From Ramlibacter sp. (GTDB lineage: Bacteria > Pseudomonadota > Gammaproteobacteria > Burkholderiales > Burkholderiaceae_C): DNA of 64,000 bases. Positions 32,859 through 40,569 of this stretch are shown here, one piece after another. A program made the position numbers and the translations under genes. The stretch lies in NCBI GenBank assembly GCA_016713005.1, contig JADJPY010000002.1:124001-188000 (forward strand), read 5' to 3'. The number at the start of each line of letters is the position of its first letter. Within the stretch, counting starts at the first letter, position 1. The notes beneath the pieces were generated by a model, which was not told where the DNA came from, searched no databases, and saw only the letters and a list, made by a program, of their open reading frames with translations.

Positions 32859-33902
32859 ATGCCCGCGCAACCCGTGCACCCCCTGTCGCCCTGGCGCCTG
32901 AGCGTGGCGCCCATGATGGACTGGACGGACCGGCACTGCCGCTACTTCCACCGCCTGCTGAGCCGCCACGCGCTGCTGTACACCGAGATGGTGACCACCG
33001 GCGCGCTGCTGCATGGCGACGTGCCGCGGCACCTGCGCTTTGACGCGCAGGAGCACCCCGTGGCCCTGCAACTGGGCGGCAGCGAACCGGCCGACCTGGC
33101 GCACTGCGCGCGGCTGGGCGAGCAGTGGGGCTACGACGAGATCAACCTCAACTGCGGCTGCCCCAGCGAGCGCGTGCAGCGCGGCGCCTTTGGCGCCTGC
33201 CTGATGGCCGAGCCGCAGCTGGTGGCCGACTGCGTGAAGGCCATGGTGGACGCCGTGGGCGTGCCGGTGACGGTGAAGCACCGCATCGGCATCAACCACA
33301 CCGAAGACACGCCCGGCAGCTACGGCTTTGTGCGCGACTTTGTGGGCGCGGTGAGCGAGGCAGGGTGCAAGGTCTTTGTCGTGCATGCGCGCAACGCCTG
33401 GCTGCAGGGCCTTTCTCCGAAGGAAAACCGCGACGTGCCGCCGCTGCGCTACGCGCTGGTGCACCGCCTGAAAACCGACTTTGCCCACCTGACGATTGCC
33501 ATCAACGGCGGCATCACCACCAGCGCGCAGGTGGCCGAGCAGCTGCAGCTGCTGGACGGCGTGATGATCGGCCGCGAGGCGTACCACAACCCCTGGTGGC
33601 TGGCGCAGTGGGACGCGGAGTTTTTCGGCGCCGCGAGTCCGGGCGCTTTCGCCGTTCGGGCTGAGCCTGTCGAAGCCCAGACCCGGGAGCAGGTCGAACT
33701 GCAGATGTGCGACTACATGGCCCGCGAAGCCGCGGCGCACGGCACGCCCTGGAGCAGCATCGCCCGCCACATGCTGGGCCTGCGCCACGGCCTGCCCGGC
33801 GCGCGCCGCTGGCGCCAGGTGTGGAGCGACCACCGCCTCAAGGGCCTGCCCCCGCACGACGTGATGGCGCTGGCGCACGGGGCTGTGCGCGAGGCGGCGT
33901 AG
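32859..33902 (+). CDS. dusA: tRNA-dihydrouridine synthase A
   Basis: A 347-aa FMN enzyme that reduces uridine 20/20a in tRNA. Family sequence includes SVAPMMDWTDRHCRYFHRLL, YTEMVTTGALLHGD, the catalytic-Cys segment NLNCGCPSERVQRG, and VKHRIGIN. ATG 32859 has the -10-like GGATAAT just upstream, though the upstream region is the damaged G-tract. Residues GAFAVRAEPVEAQTRE near 265 are encoded by a REP-like sequence (TTCGGGCTGAGCCTGTCGAA) inserted in frame in a poorly conserved loop. The final 17 bases around the stop are repeated exactly 1.1 kb downstream. Confidence 0.93.
   Translation: MPAQPVHPLSPWRLSVAPMMDWTDRHCRYFHRLLSRHALLYTEMVTTGALLHGDVPRHLRFDAQEHPVALQLGGSEPADLAHCARLGEQWGYDEINLNCGCPSERVQRGAFGACLMAEPQLVADCVKAMVDAVGVPVTVKHRIGINHTEDTPGSYGFVRDFVGAVSEAGCKVFVVHARNAWLQGLSPKENRDVPPLRYALVHRLKTDFAHLTIAINGGITTSAQVAEQLQLLDGVMIGREAYHNPWWLAQWDAEFFGAASPGAFAVRAEPVEAQTREQVELQMCDYMAREAAAHGTPWSSIARHMLGLRHGLPGARRWRQVWSDHRLKGLPPHDVMALAHGAVREAA
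33655..33674. repeat. REP-like palindrome in frame inside dusA
   Basis: TTCGGGCTGAGCCTGTCGAA has TTCG/CGAA ends and is a widespread REP-like unit in proteobacteria (recollection). It encodes FGLSLSK/RAEPVE-type peptides when inside genes; here it gives VRAEPVEA within DusA. It is unrelated to the 17-bp-core family. Confidence 0.6.
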
Positions 33903-34006
33903 CGGGCCAGGTGGCCCGCGGGCTGCTGTGAGCGAGTTTCAGTGCCAAATCGGGCTGTAGCCACCGCCAGTGCTTGCGGACCCACTATAAAAAGCATAGC
34001 AATTGG
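33888..34006. repeat. Left direct repeat flanking the ankyrin-like gene
   Basis: It begins with CGCGAGGCGGCGTAGCG (dusA end), then diverged sequence containing GTGCCAAATC, CCGCCAG and the palindromic-repeat core ACTATAAAAAGCATAGC (33984-34000). The right copy at 34989-35108 starts with the same 17 bases and keeps the same block order. Confidence 0.7.
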
Positions 34007-34055
34007 TAAGGAGTATGCTTTGAGACATCTCGATGTTTCCGTGGATAGGTGATGC

Positions 34056-34970
34056 ATGAAAAAGTCAACCCTGCTTCGTTTAGTCGGCGGTGTCGTGCTG
34101 TTGTTCAATCTTTGGCTGATTGGGGCGTATGAGTTGAAGGGAGTTTCCACCCTTCTTCTCACATTCGGTTTCGCGGCGGGCTACGAACTACTCTTGGTGC
34201 GGGCTGTCATTCGATCAGAGAGCGCTGGCTCGGCAGTGCCGATGCCACAACCCGTTCATCAAGTACCCGTCGAATCCCTTCAATTACCTGGAGCCCCGCA
34301 GCAGGCGAAGGTCGGGCAAGAAATTCGTGTGGAGTCGTTCGATGCGACCTCTCCGCGAGAGCCTTTGGCCTCAGCTCATTCAGCGAATTTGACTGCGAAA
34401 CCACCAGCCAATCCTGTAGGAATCGAGTCAGATGAAGCTTTGTGGGCTGCAGCGCTTGAGGAGGTCGATGGCAACGGGCGAAAGCCAGGCCTCTGGGCAA
34501 AGGCTTATGCATCCTCTAGGGGGGATCAAGCGGAAGCAAAAGCCTGGTATTTGAATGAACGCGTCAAACAGTTGGCGGAGGAAGCGAGTGTTCGAAAGGT
34601 GCAGGAACTGGCTGAACAGGCCGCTGCGGCTTTCATGCGCTCGGAAAATTCTCAAGCCGTGTCGGCAAGGATCGATCAGTTGAAGGCGCTGTTCCTCGCT
34701 GGGAGAAGTCTCACGTCGGAGCAAATAGCATTTCTCGCGCGCGCCTCCGAGACGGATGAATCGCTTTCACTACTTTCTGAGCGATTTTCAGGTGAGACAC
34801 TTCTACATTGGTGCGCAAGGTATGGATTGGTTGCAGAGGCTTCCATTTTGCTGAAAGCGGGCGCGAATCCGACGGCTGCCAATGGCAATGGCCAAAAGGC
34901 CTACGCACTAGCGACTGAAGTTCACTTGAAGCAGATGTTGCTGGCTGCTGTGGGCGAAGCTGGTGCTTAG
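34056..34970 (+). CDS. Membrane-anchored protein with a C-terminal ankyrin-like repeat
   Basis: A 304-aa protein of unknown function. Two N-terminal hydrophobic segments (about 7-26 and 30-47) anchor it. A Pro/Ser-rich linker follows, then a helical, Ala/Glu-rich middle (LWAAALEEVDGNGRKPGLWAKAYAS onward, SEL1-like in feel), and one recognisable ankyrin-like repeat near residue 247 (GETLLHWCARYGLVAEASIL, then LLKAGANP). Its base composition is visibly lower in GC than its neighbours. It lies alone between two copies of a 120-bp direct repeat, and these features together suggest acquisition by insertion. No partner gene indicates its role. Confidence 0.6.
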   Translation: MKKSTLLRLVGGVVLLFNLWLIGAYELKGVSTLLLTFGFAAGYELLLVRAVIRSESAGSAVPMPQPVHQVPVESLQLPGAPQQAKVGQEIRVESFDATSPREPLASAHSANLTAKPPANPVGIESDEALWAAALEEVDGNGRKPGLWAKAYASSRGDQAEAKAWYLNERVKQLAEEASVRKVQELAEQAAAAFMRSENSQAVSARIDQLKALFLAGRSLTSEQIAFLARASETDESLSLLSERFSGETLLHWCARYGLVAEASILLKAGANPTAANGNGQKAYALATEVHLKQMLLAAVGEAGA

Positions 34971-34988
34971 CAATCAGTCAGAGCCGTT

Positions 34989-35108
34989 CGCGAGGCGGCG
35001 TAGCGCGGCGTGTGGTTCGCGGCCGTCTGCGGGCGGATTTTTGTGCCAAATCAGCCTGCAGCCCCCGCCAGTTATTGCTGAACCACTACAAAAATCATAG
35101 CGATCCGG
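34989..35108. repeat. Right direct repeat flanking the ankyrin-like gene
   Basis: Starts CGCGAGGCGGCGTAGCG, identical to the end of dusA, and continues through GTGCCAAATC, CTGCAGCCCCCGCCAG and the core ACTACAAAAATCATAGC (35085-35101). It aligns along its length with 33888-34006. Confidence 0.7.
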
Positions 35109-35117
35109 AAGCCTGGC

Positions 35118-35360
35118 CTACCGGCCTTTCCCCGTTCGCTGTCCGATGGTCTCGGCCAACCCGATCGTCCAGCACACCGGGCAGCCGCGTATGGCGACCA
35201 GGGCGGCGATGCCGCTGGCCAGCGCGGCCAGCGGGTGACTGTGTTGCAGGCTGATCGCCAGGTACAGCAGTGCAAACGCTGCGCCGCCGCGGAGCAAGTG
35301 CCCGGTGAGCGTGCGGGTCGCGAACACGCCCGCGCTGCTTTTCGCCAGAAAGTTGGGCAT
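35118..35360 (-). CDS. DUF2892-like small inner-membrane protein
   Basis: An 80-aa membrane protein with two hydrophobic helices (RGGAAFALLYLAISLQ and LAALASGIAALVAIRGC) and a CPVCWTIGL motif at the second helix end. This pattern resembles DUF2892 (YgaP-type) proteins, including the short C-P-x-C near the helix end. ATG 35360 is chosen because it begins MPNFLAKSSAGVF, in line with the size of such proteins. It is the last gene of a three-gene run with a sigma factor and a second DUF2892 protein; the sigma stop is eight bases upstream of its start. Confidence 0.65.
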   Translation of the reverse strand: MPNFLAKSSAGVFATRTLTGHLLRGGAAFALLYLAISLQHSHPLAALASGIAALVAIRGCPVCWTIGLAETIGQRTGKGR

Positions 35361-35368
35361 GGCTGGCC

Positions 35369-35896
35369 TCACATGCCTTCTGGTCGCAGGTACTCGCGCA
35401 GCAGCGCTCTCGCCCGGTGCAGGCGGCTCTTGACGGCCTCGCGGGTGATGCCCAGGCGCTGCGCAACTTCGCCAATCGTCAGCTGCTCCATGTCGCGCAG
35501 CAGGACGGTCTGGCGGTACATCTCGGGCAGCGATTCGAGCGCCCGCACCAGGTCGAGCCGAAGCTCGTGCTGCGGCAGGCGCGCGAAGTGCTCGGCCTCG
35601 TGGCGCTCGGTCAGCTCTTCCACGCCGCGCATCAGCCCCAGCACCGGCAGCATGCACAGGCGGGTGACCATCCGGAAGATCCAGCTCGCCAGGGCCAGCG
35701 GGTCGCGCACGTTGCCGATGCGGCGGTACAGCACGATTAGCGCCTCCTGCACGACGTCTTCGATCGCCGAGGTGCGGTGGCACTGCCGGCGGGCGTAGCG
35801 GCGGATGTCGGGCTGCAGCGCCCGCAGCATCTGGTCCAGTGCCGCGGGGTCGCCGGCCTGTGCGGCGCTGAACACGGCCCGGTCCAGCGTCGTCAC
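35369..35896 (-). CDS. Sigma-70 family (ECF-like) RNA polymerase sigma factor
   Basis: A 175-aa group-4 type sigma factor. Region 2 is read at RRYARRQCHRTSAIEDVVQEALIVLYR with DPLALASWIFRMVTR, and region 4 at LPEMYRQTVLLRDMEQLTIGEVAQRLGITREAVKSRLHRARALLREYL. The start is GTG 35896 with GGAAGG five bases before it; it overlaps the stop of the upstream DUF2892 gene by four bases (GTGA). No classical anti-sigma gene (zinc-binding or FecR-like) is adjacent. Instead two small DUF2892 membrane proteins flank it, which could serve as membrane-linked regulators. Confidence 0.88.
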   Translation of the reverse strand: MTTLDRAVFSAAQAGDPAALDQMLRALQPDIRRYARRQCHRTSAIEDVVQEALIVLYRRIGNVRDPLALASWIFRMVTRLCMLPVLGLMRGVEELTERHEAEHFARLPQHELRLDLVRALESLPEMYRQTVLLRDMEQLTIGEVAQRLGITREAVKSRLHRARALLREYLRPEGM

Positions 35897-36105
35897 TTCG
35901 GGCCTTCCACCGGCGCGCGGCCGGCCAGCGCGCACATCGGGCAATAGCCGACCAGCCCGGTCAGGGCCGTCACCACGCCGCTGAGGGCGAGCGCGATCCC
36001 CAGCGGCGTCAAGCCGACCAGCGTGAGCGAGCAGGCGACGATCAGCGCGCCCCCCAGCAGGCGACCCCAGCGTTCCCCGGCACCGACGTTTTTGCGATAG
36101 AACAT
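35893..36105 (-). CDS. DUF2892 small inner-membrane protein
   Basis: A 70-aa DUF2892 protein: MFYRKNVGAGERWGRLLGG is the family N-terminus (charged entry before the first helix), followed by IVACSLTLVGLTPLGIALALSGVVTALTG and a CPMCALAG motif. The two helices span the inner membrane. AAGGAA precedes ATG 36105. It is the first gene of the run; its stop overlaps the sigma-factor GTG. The Cys pair in both DUF2892 proteins could sense redox or metal, but this is speculation. Confidence 0.75.
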   Translation of the reverse strand: MFYRKNVGAGERWGRLLGGALIVACSLTLVGLTPLGIALALSGVVTALTGLVGYCPMCALAGRAPVEGPK

Positions 36106-36195
36106 GTGGTTTTCCTTGAGATGCCCGGACACAGCAGGCATCGTGGGGAAAGAGGGGGAAACCGGCAAAAAGGATTCATTGGGAAGAAAAAATGG

Positions 36196-36246
36196 CTGTA
36201 GGCCGCATGGGTGCTTGCTGACCCACTATAAAAAGCATAGCAACCG
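36196..36246. repeat. Dispersed palindromic repeat
   Basis: The core ACTATAAAAAGCATAGC (36225-36241) is identical to the copy at 33984-34000. It is preceded by GGGTGCTTGCTGACCC and followed by AACCGGG, and lies between the AHSA1 gene end and the DUF2892 promoter region. Confidence 0.85.
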
Positions 36247-36265
36247 GGCTGCCTTTCATGGCGTG

Positions 36266-36802
36266 TCAGGCCGGAATCCGCTCCTCGTACTCCTTCTTCA
36301 GCCCGCTCCACGCGTCCCAGAAGGGCGTTGCCGGCTTCTTGTCGCCCAGGCGGGCGGCCAGCACGTCCAGGTGCGCATGCCAGCCGGCGCTGACGTTGAG
36401 CAGCACGCCGCGCTCGGTGACGCGGCGGTGGGTCACGGTCAGCATCACCTGGTTGCCCTGGGGCTCCAGCTCAAAGGCGACTTCGGCTTTCTCGCCCCAG
36501 GTAAACACCAGCCGGCCCGGCGGCGCCACGTCGACGATGGTGCTTTTCATGCTGTGCTCTTCGCCAAAGCCGGGCGGGCGCTGGCCGGGCGGGTCCGACA
36601 ACTCGCCGTTGCGCCAGGTCAGCTCAAAAGGCGCGCCGGGCTTCAGCTCCATCGCGCCGGCGGCCAGCCACTGGCGGCGCAGGTCGCTTTGCGTCAGGTA
36701 GGCCCAGACGCGCTCGATCGGGCCGGGCAGCAGGCGCTGCAGCCGCAGGGTGGTGGGTTCGGTGAGCACGCCGTAGGCGTCGGGGGCGTGGGAGGCGGTC
36801 AT
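36266..36802 (-). CDS. AHSA1/SRPBCC-domain protein
   Basis: A 178-aa cytoplasmic SRPBCC protein of the AHSA1 (activator of Hsp90 ATPase-like) type. Signature stretches are LRLQRLLPGPIERVWAYLTQSDLRRQWLAAG (quoted as residues about 19-48), PGRLVFTWGE and WDAWSGLKKEYEERI. Many such proteins are encoded with ArsR-type repressors and are thought to handle small hydrophobic compounds. This gene fits the pattern: its ATG overlaps the ArsR gene stop by four bases. The ligand is unknown. Confidence 0.82.
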   Translation of the reverse strand: MTASHAPDAYGVLTEPTTLRLQRLLPGPIERVWAYLTQSDLRRQWLAAGAMELKPGAPFELTWRNGELSDPPGQRPPGFGEEHSMKSTIVDVAPPGRLVFTWGEKAEVAFELEPQGNQVMLTVTHRRVTERGVLLNVSAGWHAHLDVLAARLGDKKPATPFWDAWSGLKKEYEERIPA

Positions 36803-37191
36803 TTGCGTTTCCTTTTGGGTGAGGTGGGGGTGGGTGTGGGTGCAGGCGAGGGCGGGGCCTCGGCCAGCAGGCGCTCCAGGGCGTCCAGGCGGCCTGTCCA
36901 GAACGCCTGGTAATAGCTCAGCCATTCGCTGGCGCTGGCCAGGGGCGCGGGCTCCAGGCGGCACACATGGGTGCGCCCCCGCACCTCGCGCCGGATCAGC
37001 CCGGCGGCCTCCAGCGCCTTGATGTGTTTGGACGCCGCCGCCAGCGACATCGCAAACGGCTCGGCCAGCTGGCCCACCGTCTGCTCGCCGCCCGCCAGGC
37101 TGCGCAGCATGCGCCGCCGCGTGGCGTCGCCCAGGGCGTGGAAGACGTTGTCGAGCTGGGGGGCTTGTTGAGGGGTTTGTAATTCAACCAT
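36799..37191 (-). CDS. ArsR-family winged-helix repressor
   Basis: A 130-aa ArsR/SmtB-type regulator. The DNA-binding core reads FHALGDATRRRMLRSLAGGEQTVGQLAEPFAMSLAAASKHIKALEAAGLIRR (residues about 17-68), with recognition helix SLAAASKHIK. No metal-binding Cys cluster is visible, so it belongs to the non-metal group often paired with AHSA1 proteins. ATG 37191 lies within the first of two operator-like dyads. The Pro/Thr-rich, basic C-terminus is poorly conserved. It is probably autoregulated, with the AHSA1 gene translationally coupled downstream. Confidence 0.88.
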   Translation of the reverse strand: MVELQTPQQAPQLDNVFHALGDATRRRMLRSLAGGEQTVGQLAEPFAMSLAAASKHIKALEAAGLIRREVRGRTHVCRLEPAPLASASEWLSYYQAFWTGRLDALERLLAEAPPSPAPTPTPTSPKRKRK

Positions 37192-37240
37192 GTAGTTGAA
37201 TATAGCGGGGCGGGATTCGACTGTCAACTGGTTGGTTGAA
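37183..37240. promoter_or_regulatory. Paired ArsR operator-like dyads
   Basis: TTCAAC-N6-GTTGAA at 37183-37200 overlaps the ArsR start codon, and TCAAC-N6-GTTGA at 37224-37239 repeats the same half-sites and spacing. The centres are 40 bases apart. The pair sits between the ArsR gene and the next plus-strand gene, so either or both could be controlled. Confidence 0.65.
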
Positions 37241-37269
37241 TGAATTTCCGGTGGGTTACGCTGCACCGG

Positions 37270-37671
37270 ATGTACTCACCCATGATCAAAGCCACTGCCG
37301 TCTGGGCGCTGATCCTCGTGCTGGCCATCCTCAATGGCGCGCTGCGCGAGGCGGTCTTGCTGCCCGCGCTGGGCAAGCCCTGGGGCCTGTTGTTGAGCGG
37401 CCTGCTGCTGGCGGCCTGCATCGTCGCCGTGGCGCTGGCCTTTGTGCCGCGCATCGTCCGCCAGGGCGGTGTGGAGCCCTGGCGAATTGGCTTGCGCTGG
37501 CTGGTGCTGACGCTCGTCTTCGAGTTCGGCTTTGGCCGGCTGGTGCAGGGCCGCAGCTGGGACGAACTGCTGCAGGCCTACACCTTTGCGGACGGCAACC
37601 TGTGGCCGCTGGTGCTGCTGGTCACGGCGGTGGCGCCTTCGCTGGCGATGTGGTGGGCCCCGGGGAATCCA
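37270..37671 (+). CDS. Integral membrane protein, 3' end lost in G-tract
   Basis: At least 134 residues with four hydrophobic segments (about 10-25, 36-56, 72-90 and 115-133), probably a small multi-pass inner-membrane protein. I recognise no family. Starts ATG 37270 and ATG 37282 are both possible. The sequence becomes nonsense at about 37672 where a G-tract begins, so the C-terminus and stop cannot be read. The true protein may end only a few residues later. It is divergent from the ArsR gene and shares its operator region. Confidence 0.6.
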
Positions 37672-38188
<517 letters not shown>

Positions 38189-38223
38189 AAAGGGGCTACA
38201 TCGACTAAGCTTTCGCCCCATCC

Positions 38224-38907
38224 ATGAATAAGCTTTTTGATCTGGTTCGTGTCGGGCTGCCGGGCCTGCTTGTGGGGCTGGTTGCTACGTTCGCCCACGC
38301 CCAGCCCCTGCCGCCGCCGGACGCGCGCACCACGCAGTACCTGGCGTCAGAGCCTTTCAAGCAGCTGATCCCCGTCGTGGGCATGGCCTACGACCAGAAC
38401 CTGCTGGAGCGCAAGGAAATCTGCGCCACCGGCTACCAGTGGGACGCGCTCAGCTTTGTGGTGCTGCAGCCCATGGTGTTCCGGGACGGCGACGACCACC
38501 CGCAAGCCGGGGTGTGGACCTTCCGTTTCGCCTTCAACCGCTGCGGCGCGCGCACCGTCTACAACGTGCTGATGCAGGGCCAGCCGGGCAAGCCGCCGCT
38601 GCCGGCGCTGATGGTGCCGGGGCTGACGCTGACGAGCCCGCGCCTGGCGGGCGACCTGATGCGCGGCGTGGGTGTGGCCGCGGCGCTGGCCGGTGTGCCC
38701 CCCGATTGCAAGAGCGTGCGCATCCTGGACACCCAGGTCACGGCCGAGCCGTTCCGCCTGGTGCAGGCCGGCAAGGTGCGCGAGGGCGTGTGGCAGGAGC
38801 TGTGGTCCGCGCGGGCCTGCGGCAAGCCCTTCACCGCCGAGTTCTGCCTCACGCCGCAGCCCGCGGGCGGCACCGACTGGGCGCTGGGCAAGTGCAAGCG
38901 GCAGTAG
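38224..38907 (+). CDS. Secreted hypothetical protein
   Basis: A 227-aa exported protein with a signal peptide (about 1-26, ending THAHA-like AFAHAQP). The mature part has six Cys and is rich in Pro and aromatic residues, with PFKQLIPVVGMAYDQNLLERKEICATGYQWD near the N-terminus and a final RACGKPFTAEFCLTPQP. Disulfide pairing is likely. I recognise no domain. The start ATG 38224 is only 36 bases from the edge of the damaged G-tract, so the promoter is not visible. It is followed at ten bases by the methyltransferase gene. Confidence 0.65.
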   Translation: MNKLFDLVRVGLPGLLVGLVATFAHAQPLPPPDARTTQYLASEPFKQLIPVVGMAYDQNLLERKEICATGYQWDALSFVVLQPMVFRDGDDHPQAGVWTFRFAFNRCGARTVYNVLMQGQPGKPPLPALMVPGLTLTSPRLAGDLMRGVGVAAALAGVPPDCKSVRILDTQVTAEPFRLVQAGKVREGVWQELWSARACGKPFTAEFCLTPQPAGGTDWALGKCKRQ

Positions 38908-38917
38908 ACTGGCCCGC

Positions 38918-39649
38918 ATGAACGACCTGGAGCGCTACTTCGACGCCAACACCGGGCGGCTGATCCACAAGTGGCGCCACTACTTCGAGATCTACGACCG
39001 GCACTTCGCGCGGTTTCGCGGGCAGCCGGTCAATGTGGTGGAGTTCGGCGTGTCGCAGGGCGGCTCGCTGCAGATGTGGAAGCACTACTTCGGCGCTCAG
39101 GCGCAGATCCACGGCGTGGACATCAACCCGCGCTGCAAGGCGGTTGAAGAGCCGCAGATCCGCGTGCACACCGGTGACCAGGCCGACCGCGCCTTTCTGC
39201 GCCGGCTGGTGCAGGACATCGGCCGCATCGACATCGTGGTGGACGACGGCGGCCACACCATGGAGCAGCAGATCGCCACCTATGAGGAGCTGTTCCCCCA
39301 CGTGGACGCGCATGGCGTGTACCTGTGCGAGGACGTGCAGACCTCGTACTGGCGCGACTGGGGCGGGGGGTACCGGCGCCCCGGCACGTTTGTGGAGTAC
39401 GCCAAGCAGCTGGTGGACGGCCTGCACGGCTGGCACAGTGAGGAGCCCGAGCGTTTTGGTGTGACGGATTTCACCCGCTCGGTGCATTCGCTCACCTGGT
39501 ATGGCAACGTGCTGGTGATCGAAAAGCGCCCCATGGAGGAGCCGCGCCACGAGAAGACGGGCACGGCGTCCGTGCCGGAGGGGTCGCCGCCGGCCGCCCC
39601 GGCTGCGCGGGGCTGGCTGGCGCGGCTCAGGGCAATTTTCAGGGGCTAA
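38918..39649 (+). CDS. Class I SAM-dependent methyltransferase
   Basis: A 243-aa Rossmann-fold methyltransferase. The AdoMet-binding motif is VVEFGVSQGGSLQMWKHYFG (about 40-59) with the acidic IHGVDINP strand end, then IDIVVDDGGHTMEQQ as motif post-II. This arrangement resembles methyltransferases acting on sugars or large secondary metabolites (macrocin O-methyltransferase-like group). The Pro/Ala-rich C-terminal 35 residues look disordered. It lies ten bases after the secreted protein and upstream of a dispersed repeat. The acceptor substrate is unknown. Confidence 0.75.
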   Translation: MNDLERYFDANTGRLIHKWRHYFEIYDRHFARFRGQPVNVVEFGVSQGGSLQMWKHYFGAQAQIHGVDINPRCKAVEEPQIRVHTGDQADRAFLRRLVQDIGRIDIVVDDGGHTMEQQIATYEELFPHVDAHGVYLCEDVQTSYWRDWGGGYRRPGTFVEYAKQLVDGLHGWHSEEPERFGVTDFTRSVHSLTWYGNVLVIEKRPMEEPRHEKTGTASVPEGSPPAAPAARGWLARLRAIFRG

Positions 39650-39654
39650 ACGGC

Positions 39655-39705
39655 CTGCAGCCCCCGTCCAGGCTTGCTGAGCCGCTATACATTCAATAGC
39701 AACCG
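39655..39705. repeat. Dispersed palindromic repeat with C-rich 5' block
   Basis: The core GCTATACATTCAATAGC (39684-39700) is preceded by CTGCAGCCCCCGTCCAGG and followed by AACCGG. It lies directly before the ABM-domain gene and provides part of its upstream sequence. Confidence 0.85.
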
Positions 39706-39714
39706 GAGACCACG

Positions 39715-40011
39715 ATGATCATTGTTCTGGGCCATGTGGTGGCGCAACCGGGCCGCCTGGACGAGGCGCTGGCGCTCAGCCAGGCGCATGTGGCGCGCTC
39801 CCGCGCGGAGCCGGGCTGCATCGCGCACGCGGTTCACCGCGACACCGAAAACCCCCAGCGCCTGGTGTTTGTCGAGCAGTGGGCCGACATGGACGCGCTG
39901 AAGGCGCACTTCCGCGTGCCGGAGTCGCGCGCCTTTGGCAAGGCGCTGATGGCGCTGGCCACCGAGCCGCCGGGCATGGCGCTGTTTGACGCCACGCCCG
40001 CACCGGTGTGA
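39715..40011 (+). CDS. ABM-domain protein, putative quinol monooxygenase
   Basis: A 98-aa ABM-domain protein: IIVLGHVVAQPGRLDEALALSQAHVARSRAEPGCIAHAVH is the first half and RLVFVEQWADMDALKAHFRVPESRAFGKAL the second, the YgiN-like arrangement. Homologues include cofactor-independent quinol monooxygenases. CCGGAGACC precedes ATG 39715, part of which comes from the dispersed repeat. The stop overlaps the GTG of the next gene by four bases, so the two are coupled. Confidence 0.82.
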   Translation: MIIVLGHVVAQPGRLDEALALSQAHVARSRAEPGCIAHAVHRDTENPQRLVFVEQWADMDALKAHFRVPESRAFGKALMALATEPPGMALFDATPAPV

Positions 40012-40565
40012 AGGTGAGCCACCTGGCCCGCCTCTCGCTGGCGGTGCATCACGCCGCCAGCACACGCCGGGTGCTGACGTTCGCGCTGCTGCAGGCTGTG
40101 TTCATGCTGGGGGTGATGCCCTGGGCGGGCGCACGCCTGCAGGCCCTGGGGCAGGGCGCGGGCCCGCTGGACGTGCGCTTCTTTGCCGCACCGCAGGCCA
40201 CCTGGGAGACGGTGGACTCCTACGGCGCGCTGGGCCGGGCGTTTTACAGCACGGTGCAGTGCACGCTGGATGTGGCGTACCCGCTGGTCTACGGGCTGTT
40301 CCTGGCGCTGCTGCTCAGCTGGCTGGGCCGTCGCGCCTGGCCTCCCGGCAGCCGCTTGCAGCGCGCCAACCTGCTGCCCCTGCTGGCAGCGTGCTTTGAC
40401 CTGCTGGAGAACGCCGGCATCGTTGCCCTGCTCAACCTCCACCCCAGCCGGCTGGATGCGCTGGCCTGGGCCACCACCGGCTTCACCATGGCCAAGTGGC
40501 TGGCCGTGGCGGTGTGCCTGGCCCTGGTGGTGTGGGGCGCGCTGCGGGCCTGGCGGGGCCGGTAG
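40008..40565 (+). CDS. Four-helix integral membrane protein
   Basis: A 185-aa inner-membrane protein with about four hydrophobic helices (residues near 22-40, 80-103, 123-140 and 158-178). I recognise no family; the composition and size are like small DUF-type membrane proteins. The start is GTG 40008, overlapping the ABM stop (GTGA). The gene converges with the GntR regulator, leaving four bases between stops. Any link to quinol metabolism rests on the coupling to the ABM gene alone. Confidence 0.65.
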   Translation: MKVSHLARLSLAVHHAASTRRVLTFALLQAVFMLGVMPWAGARLQALGQGAGPLDVRFFAAPQATWETVDSYGALGRAFYSTVQCTLDVAYPLVYGLFLALLLSWLGRRAWPPGSRLQRANLLPLLAACFDLLENAGIVALLNLHPSRLDALAWATTGFTMAKWLAVAVCLALVVWGALRAWRGR

Positions 40566-40569
40566 GGTT

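Noticed and set aside
33888..35108. An intact integrative element at dusA
   Set aside because: No integrase, excisionase or transposase gene lies between the direct repeats; only one cargo-like gene is present.
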